Below, piece after piece: positions 35,399 through 45,323 of a stretch of DNA of 64,000 nucleotides. A program made the position numbers and the translations under genes. A model generated the notes under the pieces. It made no database searches. It saw only the letters and a program-made list of their open reading frames with translations, and was not told where the DNA came from. Origin of the DNA: Hericium rajendrae (taxonomy: Eukaryota > Basidiomycota > Agaricomycetes > Russulales > Hericiaceae); contig CM065885.1 in NCBI GenBank assembly GCA_033439255.1, forward strand, positions 1,240,001 to 1,304,000. Direction: 5' to 3'. Within the stretch, counting starts at the first letter, position 1, and the number at the start of each line of letters is the position of its first letter.

Positions 35399-36287
35399 GG
35401 CGAGTTAATGCTCAGTATGAAAGGACGAAGGGACACTTGTTTGGGACGAAATGAAACCAGAGATGATGGTAGGTGATAAGGCGAGGAGGCATCCGACTCC
35501 CTGGAGCGATGAGAGCACTCGAGGCTGCGGGATTCAAAATTCAGTTCTGGAAGACACTGGAAGAAAGAGCATCCGTTGAACGCTCTTCGTGATGTTGCTG
35601 TATAATTAGATTGGTTTGTCCCAGGACGACATCACGAGTCTCGTAACATGAAGACGGCCTGGTCGTGGATGCGGCAGCGAAGAGGCCAACATGGGAGGTA
35701 ATCAAGAGCAACTGAACCTGGACCTTTGGAGTCTGCTGAGCTGCAGCTGGCAGACTCAACAGCTCGATAAATCGATGGCTGGACAGTGGAACCTGCAACG
35801 CGTGTGACGTGCCCTACGTCACGTCACCTTTCTCCGCTGGGCGATCTCGTCGGTCACAACAAACGTCCTTCATGCCGAGTCTGCATGCGGCTCTGAGATG
35901 CTTGTGCATAATGGACGGCCCGGGTATGTTTCCTTCGGTTCCCTTTCTCCCTCAGCGAAAAAACCCTCGCCATGGGGAGAATCATACTGATATGATCACA
36001 TCCGTACACTGTGGTCCATTGGTTCATTGCAGGCGCCTTTCAAGTACTCGTTTCTTCCCTATACCATGATGGTACTTCTCAGCGGGATATAATCTACATA
36101 GGCCTCCATGCACTGACAATTGCGCAATCAGGGTTTGAATCTAGTAGCAAGGCACGTTAGCGGCACACAGAGCGACGGGCGAGCCTAGGTGGTTGTGGCG
36201 TGTCAGTGTCTTGACCAGTGCATTTGTGCAGCTATCGCATAAAAGGACTGTTGACTTCCCGCTCATTCAGTAGGCCACCCTCAGAGC
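35399..36287. other. spacer between SDR1 and the aldo-keto reductase
   Basis: The first 315 bp belong to duplication unit A and resemble 41564-41878. The rest has no supported gene. The bases before 36288 form the aldo-keto reductase promoter, with 'gcataaaagg' near 36237 as a possible TATA element about 50 bp upstream of the ATG. Confidence 0.45.
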
Positions 36288-37872
36288 ATGGCCCAGTCCG
36301 AAGCACCCTACCTTCCACCTCGTCCCATCGCACCCACCGCTCTCGGGCAATATCGTCTGCTGTCCCCGCTCGCCAGCATCCGCGTCTCCCCCATCCAGCT
36401 CTGTGGGATGTCAATCGGGACGGAATGGTCCAAAGGCATGGGCGCTATGAAGCGCGAGTTCAGCTTCTGCCTGCTTGATGCCTACTTCGAGGCTGGCGGA
36501 AACTTTGTTGACACCGCGTGCAACTAGTGAGTTCTTTTTTGAATGGGACGGCTGGTTGGATTTCTACTTTAAATAGCCAGGATGGTACCTCGGAAGGCCT
36601 GCTCGGTGAGTGGATGGAGTTGCGAGGCAATCGAGACCAGATGGTCATCGCGACTAAGGTCAGGGAAAACATCTATGGTTCTCTATCCAGCGATCCAATA
36701 CTTATCTCCAAATTTTCTGGTATACAGTACAGCTCCCCGTGGAAAGGGAACGATGTTTCCGTCGCGCAAAAGGTCCACTATACCGGGAACGGCACGAAGT
36801 CGCTTCATCTGGCTGTCAATGGTTCGTTGAAGAAGCTGCGCACCGAGTACATCGATATTCTGTACTGTCATTGGTACGATTGGGAAACCAGCGTTGAAGA
36901 GCTGATGACTAGCCTGCATCACTTGGTCCTCTCGGGGAAGGTTTTGCATCTTGTAAGTCCTCTCTCCGTCGTCCGCGAGTATATCGGCTTACTTATGGCT
37001 TCTAGGGAATCTCCGTGAGTTTGCATTTTCATTCAGGTATTTGTCTTTTCCTGATTCATAAATGCAGGATGCTCCCGCATGGATCGTGGCTCAAGCGAAT
37101 CAGTATGCCAAAGACCAGGGTAAAACGCCCTTCTGCATCTACCAAGGCCAATGGAACCTCACCAAGCGTTCCTTCGAGCGCGAGATCATCCCCATGGCTC
37201 GCGAATTCGGTCAGTCCCCGCCAATCATCCTTTCAATTAGAAGTCTTGACCGATTCCATCCAGGCCTTGCCCTTCGCGCCGTGGGATGTCCTCGGCGGCG
37301 GCCGCTTCCGCACCGATGCGGAAGACAAAGCCCGACGCGAGCGCGGCGAGGGCGCGCGCACGTCGTTCACGCAGGACGGGAAGTGGGAGCGCAGTGCGGA
37401 CGACCGCGCGGTCAGCGCCGCGCTCGAGAAGGTCGCGGCCGAAGTCGGCGCGAAGAGCATCCAGGCAGGTGCGTGCCTCCCTGCTGCCGGGTTTGAGATG
37501 GAACATGGAATGGCTGACGGACATTGGGTTGCGCAGTCGCGATTGCGTATCACCTGCAGAAGACGCCGTATGTGTTCCCGGTGATCGGCGGGCGCAGAGT
37601 CGAGAATATGCTAAAGAACATCGAGGCGCTGGAGATTGCGCTCTCTGGCGAGCAGATTGCGTATCTGGAGAGCGTCGTTCTGTTTGACGTCGGGTTCCCG
37701 AACTGGCTTATTGTGCGGGCATTTCTGGATGCCTCTCCTCTTCTTGAATGCTTACGTGTTTTTTTTTGGCGGACAGGGCGACGGGACGAAGGAGCATCCG
37801 ATCATAGCTGCGAATGCGCCTGTTGTCCTTTGGCCTAAGGCTGCGCCGATCAAGCCTGCACATAAGCTTTGA
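36288..37872 (+). CDS. aldo-keto reductase, aryl-alcohol dehydrogenase type
   Basis: A NADPH-dependent reductase/dehydrogenase of the aryl-alcohol dehydrogenase/norsolorinic acid reductase group, a cytosolic TIM barrel acting on aromatic or aliphatic aldehydes. The catalytic Asp and Tyr lie in '[18 protein letters not shown]' (joined over intron 1 with acceptor 'atag' before CCAGG), the Lys in 'DQMVIATK', and the His in '[13 protein letters not shown]'. The C-terminal cofactor region reads '[18 protein letters not shown]'. The exon around 37265-37466 gives '[15 protein letters not shown]'. The last exon ends 'PIKPAHKL' with TGA at 37870-37872. About 385 residues in some eight exons, with no break seen. 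It lies between the two EH-SDR blocks but in neither. Confidence 0.85.
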
Positions 37873-38595
37873 GATGTAGACTGTACTTGTTCTTATGTCA
37901 TGCTTGTAAGTATGCCAAATCGCCAGGAGAATGAAGATTGCGCCCCACCTGATCTTATTCGCGTCCGACGATCAGCACTCCTCATTGTCCCTGCACAACT
38001 GAAGTTACAGTATGTGCAAGTAACAGATCGGCCACGCATCTCTCAGGCATGAAGAAGCTCCTTCAAACTAAAACATTTGTCATTTTGGCGTCCTTTGACA
38101 GGGGGCGCGTGGTCTCCAGCAGGTCGAGCTGAGGGCCGATGCCGCGTCTCGTCAGCGTGAGCTTGCTTACCACGGATATCTGGCTAAACGTGTCCTTGGA
38201 TAGTCGCAACGACGGCCCGTCAGCAGCAGGACTCCGATCCCACGGCTGCCGCCATCTCAACATTTTTCACAGTCGATGGTCTCATGTGGGATGTTTCTCT
38301 CAATCGAGGGCTGACCATGCTACTAGCCGCCTGCGCAGCCTAGGGCGGCTCTTTATACCGTAACAAACTCCTGAGCAATGTAGACGCACGTACTGCCGCG
38401 GCGGGTATCTGACATTAGATTGGCCAAGGACGCGGATCGTCTGCTAACGGTGTTGCGGAAAGCGGATCGCGACTGGAATTCAACGCCTCAACGATGATAC
38501 ACCGCGCAGTTCAGCCATCCTATACTGTACATAACAAGGACGTTGTGTGCGAGAGTCAGCAACGTCGGCGACGCGATCGAGCGACGAAATAAGCG
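37873..38595. other. spacer between AKR and duplication unit B, no gene
   Basis: No gene is supported. The stretch contains one copy of a 100-bp repeat (38212-38308) and, from 38343, the start of duplication unit B. Confidence 0.5.
38212..38308 (+). repeat. flanking repeat, copy 1
   Basis: This matches 41897-42002. Shared strings are 'acggcccgtca', 'caggactccgatcccacgg' and 'ctctcaatcgag'. The two copies are in direct orientation just outside the left and right edges of unit B. Confidence 0.65.
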
Positions 38596-39049
38596 ACCGC
38601 GACGTCAGATGAAACGATCCTGAGGCACGATGGTTGAGTACGTTGAGTCATCATCTACTCTGCCTTAGGGAGACTAACCGCGACTTCAGCCGACTCCGCA
38701 CTGTGACGCTTCCAACAAACAATCATTACGCGAAATGGTGTCTTCCACGGCGTCGCAAACGCTCTTCGTCTCCATATGTCTGCGCATATCAAAGAAGGAA
38801 GCGCTTTGATCGAAACATGGTCGAGTTGAAACATAGCCAGTTCTCCTGACAGCGCTACCTAATGCCGTACTGAGTAAGCGTCGAGCAGGAGCTTTGTTGG
38901 ATAACATAGCCAGTTCTCCTGACAGCGCTACCTAATACCCTAATACCGTACTGATTAAGCGAGCGTCGAGCAGGAGCTTTGCTTACTGACCCAGATGCAC
39001 CCACACTATAAGTACAGCGTTCTCACAGAGAGAATAGACACCAACAATC
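38545..39049 (+). promoter_or_regulatory. EH5 promoter block, rearranged
   Basis: The shared EH block is present ('caacgtcggcgacgcgatcg', 'gtgtcttccacggcgtcgca', 'gctcttcgtctccatatg'). It is interrupted by a 73-bp insertion (38604-38676), and a segment running from 'acatagccagttctcctgac' to 'cgtcgagcaggagctttg' occurs twice (about 38831-38897 and 38907-38986). 'tataag' lies at 39007-39012, 43 bp before the ATG. Confidence 0.6.
38604..38676 (+). mobile_element. 73-bp mini-insertion with 8-bp direct repeats
   Basis: Absent from the otherwise aligned EH4 promoter. It is flanked by 'accgcgac' at 38596-38603 and 38677-38684. A related copy at 60971-61023 shares 'agatgaaacgatcc', 'catcatctactctgcc' and 'ttagggagacta' and is flanked by 'atcttac' repeats. 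There are no obvious terminal inverted repeats. Confidence 0.55.
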
Positions 39050-40217
39050 ATGGACCAGCTCACCCGCAAAACTCATACCACCACCCGCGGCTTCACCTAT
39101 GCCTACTACACTGCTCCCGCGGCGCCAGGCAAGCCCACCATTGTCTTCCTGCATGGCTTCCCGTCCTCGTCGTGGGACTGGTCCGCGCAGGCCGCGCACT
39201 TCGCGCCGAAGGGCTACGGCCTCGTCGTGCCCGACATGCTCGGATACGGCGGGACCGACAAGCCCACGGACACGAAGCTGTACGTCAGCAGCGCGCTCGC
39301 GCGTGATGTCGTTGAGCTGCTCGACGCCGAGAACCTACACAAGGTCATCGTCATCGGGCATGACTGGTGCGTGTCCCCCCTCTGAATGATGTGCGCGAGT
39401 TGACTGACGGTGCAACAGGGGTGCACGCATCACGTCGCGTGTGCTGATCCTCTTCCCGGAGCGCGTCGCCGCAGTCGGCTTCCTCGCCTTGGGCTACGCC
39501 ACGCCTACCACCGCAGACTACGCCACCATAAACAAGACCGTCCGCGCGGCGGTCGGGCGCGATCTCTTCGGGTACTGGGAGTACTTCTCAGAGGCAGGCG
39601 CAGCGAAGACGATCGAGCAGAACGTGCGTGCACCCCAACTCTTATCTCCAAGCGCGCGCAGTGCTGATGGTGATGTGGATGCAGATGGACTCGTTCATTG
39701 GCCTGCTCTTCCCTAACCCGCCCGAGCTCTGGGACGAGAGCATGTGCGCCTTCGGCGGCACCAAAGCCTGGATCGAATCGAATCGACAGAGCCCGCTGCC
39801 CGCGTACATGACACCCGCCATCAAGGAGCACTACAAGGCGGACCTGCTCAAAGGAGGAATGACGGGTCCGCTGCAGTACTACGCCGTCAACACCGCGGGG
39901 TACAACGCCGCCGACGATGCGAGTGCGCTTATTTTTCTCCTGCCCGTCTCTTCCCTCGTCCGTTGACTGGCTGTGCACTTTCTGTAGAAATCCCTGAGTC
40001 GGCGTACAAGTTCTCACAGCCCGCATTCTTTGCGAGCACCGCGAATGATCGTATCTGCTTGCCCGCGGTTCAGATCGCGGGCCTGAAAGCGTACGGAACG
40101 GGCCCGTTGACGCATCGTGCGTTTGACTCGGACCACTGGATCATGCTGAGCCACTCGGAGAAGCTGAATGCGGAGCTGGAGGCATGGTTTGAGGGGCTGG
40201 CGTTGGCGCGCGCGTAG
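39050..40217 (+). CDS. soluble epoxide hydrolase-like alpha/beta hydrolase, copy 5 (EH5)
   Basis: Exons 39050-39366, 39419-39623, 39685-39922 and 39988-40217 give 329 residues in phase. 'HGFPSSSWDW', 'PDMLGYGGTDKPTDTKLY', 'GHDWGA' over intron 1, 'GYWEYFSEAGAAK', 'PLQYYAVN' and 'SDHWIMLSHSEKLN' are all present. It is the sister of EH4 from the block duplication. Divergence clusters in exon 1 (for example 'YVSSALARDVVELLD' against 'YVGTALARDVIDLLD' in EH4), whereas the region round intron 3 is identical. The ATG is preceded by 'caacaatc', three bases more than in EH4. Confidence 0.88.
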
Positions 40218-40465
40218 ATTGGGTGGGGAGAAGGATGTAGTATGGTTTGTAATGCGCTTATACCTGTTGGCAAGGAAGCGCTAGTTCGATAGACAGGCTG
40301 AAGAGCTGTGTGAGGTGACAAGCCGATATCTGAATCTCGTCCTTGTGGGGGGAGAAAGTGGCCCATATCCTAAGTCAGAAGCCGTATCCGGCCCTGTTAT
40401 TCGTTCTAAACTTACAGCTCTTGTTACTTCTATGGACGTGCCACCGCACCCAGATCTACAGTGGT

Positions 40466-41560
40466 CTATGCTGAAACAGACGGTACCATCCCTCCGTCTG
40501 CGGCCACAATCTGCCGTTCTCAATAAGACAGGTGCCTACATTGGATAGTAAATACGCGTACCTTATTGGTCATGTACGAATTCGTGATCAGCAGCTCGAC
40601 AATCTGAGCGATCTCCTCCGGGTGGCCAAACCGGCCGATAGGGATGAGGTCCTGTCGAAGAAAGGTCCAGAAAATGTGTCAATGAATGAACAGATACGCG
40701 TACCAGATGCCCTGGAGTAGGGTCTTTGAACATATCGGTGCCAGTGATCAGAGCCGGAGAGATGGCGTTGCACGTCTGGTCCGGGATCAGTGAGCGACAA
40801 GAAGAATAAGCGCGGGTCTGCTTATACGCACGATTCCAGATCTAGCATATTGGCTGGCAATCCAGTGCATCATGCCATGCAAGCCCGACTTCGAGGATGC
40901 GTAGTGCGGGCCAACAACCCCACCAGTAGCTAGAGACACAGGATCAGCGTCCTGCCATGCACACCGCGAATCAGGCGACGAACTCGCTGCAACGCTAGAG
41001 CAGAAGATAATCCGCCCCCATTTCTGCGCTTCCATGTGCGGGATGCACAGCTGCGTCAACTGCACGACGTCGTGAACCTCCGTCCAACACTCCAGCAACC
41101 CACGCACCAAGAACGCCGACCCCGTGTTCGTCCGCCACGTCACCTCGACCTCCTCGATGCTGATGTCCTCAATCCGACCTTTGATACCGAGCTGTGTCCC
41201 CGCGCGCGCCGCGTTGTTGTACAGGATATCCGGGTACCCCAGCGCCGCAACGACCTCCGCGTGCATCGCGCGCACGGCGTCGTACGAGCCCATGTCGGCC
41301 TGGAACGCGCGCGCGCGGATGCCATGCTCCGCCTCGAGGGTGCGCGCGAGCGCATGCGCGACGTCGGCGGAGGCGTTGTAATGCAACGCGAGGTTAAGGC
41401 CGCGTGAGGCGAGCAGGCGAGCGGTAGCTTTGCCGATGCCGCCGCTGGATGGTGTTGGTGAAAGCGAGAGAAAGGGGAGGGGTACTCACGATGCACCGGT
41501 GACGAGGGCCAGCTTGCCCTTCAGCTCGGTGGGCACGTATGTCCCTGGAGATGTGGACAT
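40466..41560 (-). CDS. short-chain dehydrogenase/reductase, intact copy (SDR2)
   Basis: A classical SDR that should use NAD(P)H to interconvert a carbonyl and an alcohol; the substrate is not known. Exon 1 begins 'MSTSPGTYVPTELKGKLAL' and its 'TGAS' joins 'GGIGKATARLLASRG' to complete TGxxxGxG. 'DILYNNAAR' stands for the NNAG motif, 'IIFCSSVAA' carries the catalytic Ser, and 'YASSK' gives the Tyr and Lys. Later exons encode 'TCNAISPALITGTDMF', 'DLIPIGRFGHPEEIAQIVEL' and 'IVAADGGMVPSVSA', with TAG at 40466-40468. Introns are clean and all junctions keep frame, in contrast to SDR1. It converges with EH5, about 250 bp apart. Confidence 0.84.
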
Positions 41561-42252
41561 AGCGAGTTAATGCTCAGTATGAAAGGACGAAAGGTGACTT
41601 GTTCGGGACGAGATGACACGAGAGATAGCGGTGAGCGATAAGACGAGGAGGCGTCCGACTTGCGATGGAGTGCTGAGAACGCCCGGGGCTGCGGGGTTCA
41701 GAATTGGACGACGCTGGAAGAAAGAGCATCCGTTCGACGCTCATCGTGGTAATGCTGCTACATAATTAGACTGATTTATCCCATGGCGATATCACGAGTC
41801 TCGTGCTAAGTATGAAGATAGCTGCTTGTGGATGCGGCAGCGAAGAGTTGCAACATGAGAGGAAAGCAACAGCAACCGCTGAGAAAGTTATAATAAACGG
41901 CCCGTCAAAGCCCGTCAACGACAGGACTCCGATCCCACGGCCACTACCATCTCATCATCTTCACAGTAGATGTCTCATGCGAGGATATTCCTCTCAATCG
42001 AGTCAAATGGGTAGATATTGGGTAGGTACACCGCAGCACTACATTTGATATGAGACACTAAGTATTCCAGGGATTATTTGGCAGCGACAGACAACAAGAA
42101 TGAGACATCGCACACGATAAAAAGACAGAAGGCAACAAGCGAACCATTGTCCAAATGTAGAGCAAAGTGTCTGTGAGAGGAGGGGGCCTGCCGGGCAACA
42201 TATTCACCTCATGGCAAGATCGCCTCACTCATGGTCCAGGACGATCATCAGC
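41561..42252. other. spacer right of unit B, no gene
   Basis: The first 318 bp belong to duplication unit B. A second copy of the 100-bp flanking repeat lies at 41897-42002. No gene is supported in the remainder. Confidence 0.5.
41897..42002 (+). repeat. flanking repeat, copy 2
   Basis: A direct copy of 38212-38308, with a short internal duplication of 'cccgtcaa'. It immediately follows the right edge of unit B. Confidence 0.65.
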
Positions 42253-43430
42253 TCAAGCGAAGTTCGCGAGCACGAGAGCCGTTACTGTTGTAGAAATGAT
42301 GTTTACCTGTACTTGATACATCAACTCGGAAGTCTTGCTATGTGTGGCTGAATATACGCACCTGGTCGTTTGTGAGAACATTAAATCCGCTGACCGTCCT
42401 TATATCAGTCTCAGTCTTCTTACGGGGATCGGACGCGTCTGTTAGGATGCGCCTTGACTTATTCGAGTAGAGCGTCCGCTGGAATATCGCGCCGATCATG
42501 GAGTCAAGCTTTGTAGAAAAGATTAGAAGATGGGCATAATTAGATTGAATTGAGGCACGTACCCACGAGCCTAGTCCACCAGCGACCAGGCCCCACCATA
42601 AGAATTGAGGAAGTATCTCCCACTTGCGTGCATTACAATCGGTGTTTTCGAGCATCAACAGAGTCCACATCGCCGCTCCAGCCAGGTCTCCACCTAGGAA
42701 TGACGAGAGAGTTCCATAAAATGTCACGCCGCCATTCGTACCTGGCTTCACAGGTCTGAATGTCGTCAAGAGAAGTGGGGGCTCACGAACGAGCAAGCCA
42801 AACTCCGAAGATAAGGTGTCGCCAATAGTGCAACCGAGATGACTACAGTAGTTCCGGTCAGAAAGTCGTCCACAATTCGATATTTGAAGACGTGATTTGG
42901 ACCTACCCGAGCATGCCGAAGAGTAACGCACGGCTCCAGCCATTAGACACTCTTGCATCAATTGGGCACATCCCCGATTTCTCGTATGGCGTCGTTCGCA
43001 CCCCGAAAAGACCCGCGATAGCGCTACCCATGGGGAAACCATCGACGTTCATTGCACCCCAGAGGAACGTGGCCACCAGTACAAAAGCGTATTTGCTGAG
43101 AAGCTGTCTCGCTGTGGTATGCTCAATAGAAGCATCGCTGCGGCGCTCGTCCTCGACTGCTGCCTTTATGTCTGCCCCAATACGCCTGGCTCTTGAGCTG
43201 AGAACATGCAAACCAATCAAGAGAAGACAGGGCATGTGGAGCGGTAGAAAGAGCATGGCGATAACGAGGACAAAGACCGCGCGGCTTGCAGAGAGAGTCA
43301 GATAGCCAAGCCGCAGGCCTAAACCCGCAACAAGGGTGGCGAAAAGTACAGGGATCATGGGTTGCCTGGTTGAATCTACGATTGTGAGGCCGATAAGAAG
43401 AGGCCAGAAAGTGTAAGTTGCGAGCAACAT
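42253..43430 (-). CDS. TMEM19/DUF92-family integral membrane protein, copy 1
   Basis: This family includes mammalian TMEM19 and plant VTE6 (phytyl-phosphate kinase); the fungal substrate is not established. The Met at 43430 opens with a hydrophobic 'MLLATYTFWPLLIGLTIVDS', matching the other copies. Several helices follow, then 'RQLLSKYAFVLVATFLWG'. After intron 1 come 'GCTIGDTLSSEFGLL' and 'PPLLLTTFRPVKPGTNGGV', the GDT...E and GTNGG signature, followed by 'LDSMIGAIFQRTLYS' and 'VLTNDQ'. A final tiny exon gives 'VNIISTTVTALVLANFA' with a TGA at 42253-42255. Upstream the frame continues without a stop into the neighbouring gene, so the true N-terminus is uncertain. Confidence 0.78.
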
Positions 43431-45323
43431 TCTGGGGTCAAGCGCTGGGCCAAGTGGTTTGTTCACATGTAGCTGTGGCCTGCGAAGTCTGCCTTGGAAT
43501 CTCGGCCGCAGGACAGTCCTAAGTTTATCTACGAGCTTGCTGTACCGTGTCTGATTCCTGTCGAATTTTGCCAGGACGCCGACTTGTGATCCGTCTGGAA
43601 AAGACAATCAGATAATCTTCAAGTTGCAAGACCGTATACATACTGTTGCCGGATACATTGATCTTGGGGCGAGTCGTGATCAAATACTTTCGTAATTCGG
43701 AAGGCGTAGGTTCGGAAATCTAAGATACGAATGGCACGCAAGAGGATCAGTTGCGGTGCTCATTTAGTAATTGAGCCATCGTCAAACATACCGACAGGAC
43801 AAACGGCTTCAGTTGGTCTTCATGTGCGACGGCTGTCTCTACATCTGCATTCTATAGTGCCAGAATCACAGATTGAGATTCTGCACAGGATAAGGCTTGG
43901 AATTCCTACCTCCAGTATATAATCGAGGATACAAGTCAGCAAATCGGGCCCCTTCAAAAAGCCTGACGTGAACTCGATGTCGAATATAGTCAGGATAGCA
44001 TCTTCATACCTGCGATCCAGCGCTCGCCTCGTCCTCGTCAACCAGCGAACTGATCTCCACGTTTTCACCCTCGGACGCTGCGGCCAACTCCGAAGAGGGT
44101 TCTTGATCAGATTGATAATCATAGTCCTGGGGTTCAGCCGCGGCTTTCATCACCTTGGGATACCAAAGAGGCCGCTTTTTCGCTCTGAAACCACGAAGGA
44201 AAATGCACTGGTTTCTGGCATTCGGCCGACTAGCGTTGGAAAGGCGGCGGGAGGACTGATGGCCCTCAAAAAGAGAGGCAGGGCGGGGTCCTCGGTTATG
44301 ATGAACATGTCGTCCGTCCTTCCAGCTAATCTGAACGGAGGCAGAGCCCAGACCTAAGGCTTCAAGCGACACCTTCCCATCAACATGCTTCTCCGTAAAC
44401 GCAGCGACTGCCCATGAGCTGGTCTTGTCGCACCCGGTGATAAAGACTATATCCTCCTGACGCAAGCCTAGGTGCAGACTTGTCGTGTAGGCATGCCAAC
44501 TCTCATAGTGCTTGACGATATATGCCTGGAAGAGCTCAATTTGAATTGCATCCTCGCGGATCGCTTCATCGGGGAAGGCCAAGACTGCACCGTGGTGGCC
44601 TGAGCATGAGATGGAGAGGGAAGCCGCTAGGGGAACAGGAGGCATAGGACTGAAATTTCATTATCCACTGCAAGGTTTATGAGATTGATTTACTAGGCAG
44701 ACTTACGCGGACACCCCCGTCGCCACATCGATCACCCTGATCGTGTGCGAGATATACGCTCCATCCTCAAGGGAAGATAAGCGCACTGTTGGCGTATGAG
44801 TTGGAACCAACGTCTCAAAATCCTCCGGCACACCCCAGTCGTGCGATGGGTGGTCCTTGGGGAGTAGGGCATTAAAGAGACGGTGGAAATGTCCGTCACG
44901 AATGTAGCCCACGTCGCCGACCTCGATGCAATCGTAGAGGTTGGCCGGGTCAGGGACCCAGAGGGCGCAGCCGAGTTCCAGGCGAGAGAGTTGTTGTCTG
45001 TAGACGTCGTAATAAGCCATGAGTTGAGGGGAGTGATTTGAACCGTGTAGCGGCACATACAGGTATTTAACGATCCTGAAACTCATTGCTTGATTTTCCT
45101 CAATAGTCGCAATTGCATAGCAGACGCGAAGCTGTTCATGCGGTCCATAAGCAGCCATACGATGTCCGACGACCATATGGAGTCGAGAACAATAACTTGT
45201 GTGGTCCCATTGATGGTCTCCATCTTCTGTCCTCGACGCATCGCCAACATGTTCCTGAATATGAATTGTATGTTCCTTCTTGAGCTCGGTTGCATGTGGT
45301 CGTCTAACAGCACTCACCTTCAT
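43431..45323 (-). CDS. basidiomycete-specific protein of unknown function, apparently fused to DUF92 copy 1
   Basis: Conserved segments include 'YGPHEQLRVCYAIATIEE', 'FRIVKYLYVPLHGS', 'DVGYIRDGHFHRLFNALLP', 'HPSHDWGVPEDF', 'ASLHLGLRQEDIVFITGCDK'-like residues, 'QCIFLRGFRAKKRPLWYPKV' and 'ADVETAVAHEDQL'. I know this pattern from hypothetical proteins of mushroom-forming fungi, with no assigned role. Introns near 44646-44702, 43982-44027, 43859-43907 and 43610-43660 have GT/AG borders. The segment before 'MAAYGPHEQ' is in a different frame ('QKMETINGTTQVIVLDS'), so either an exon border was missed or the N-terminus is shifted. At the other end the frame passes 'YSKLVDKLRTVLRPRF' and runs into DUF92 copy 1 without a stop. 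Confidence 0.6.

Larger units (their letters stand above)
32255..35715. repeat. segmental duplication unit A (EH4-SDR1)
   Basis: This block aligns with 38343-41878. The left edge begins at the 'gcggctctttatacc' element of the EH3 promoter; the right edge is near 'gcggcagcgaagag'. The coding and intron sequences, the spacing between genes and both flanks are shared, with roughly 90% identity by eye. Unit B is longer mainly because of insertions in the EH5 promoter. Confidence 0.8.
38343..41878. repeat. segmental duplication unit B (EH5-SDR2)
   Basis: The second copy of the EH-SDR block, in the same orientation as unit A with an offset of about 6.1-6.2 kb. It contains an intact EH5 and an intact SDR2. 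It differs from unit A by a 73-bp insertion and a tandem duplication in the EH5 promoter and by scattered substitutions. Confidence 0.8.

Noticed and set aside
33356-40026. Arg/His-rich antisense frames across EH4 and EH5
   Set aside because: They are shadows of the codon-biased EH exons and also repeat in both duplicated units.
30995-41560. Calling the EH/SDR/AKR region a secondary-metabolite biosynthetic cluster
   Set aside because: No polyketide synthase, peptide synthetase, terpene synthase, P450 or pathway regulator is visible in the window.
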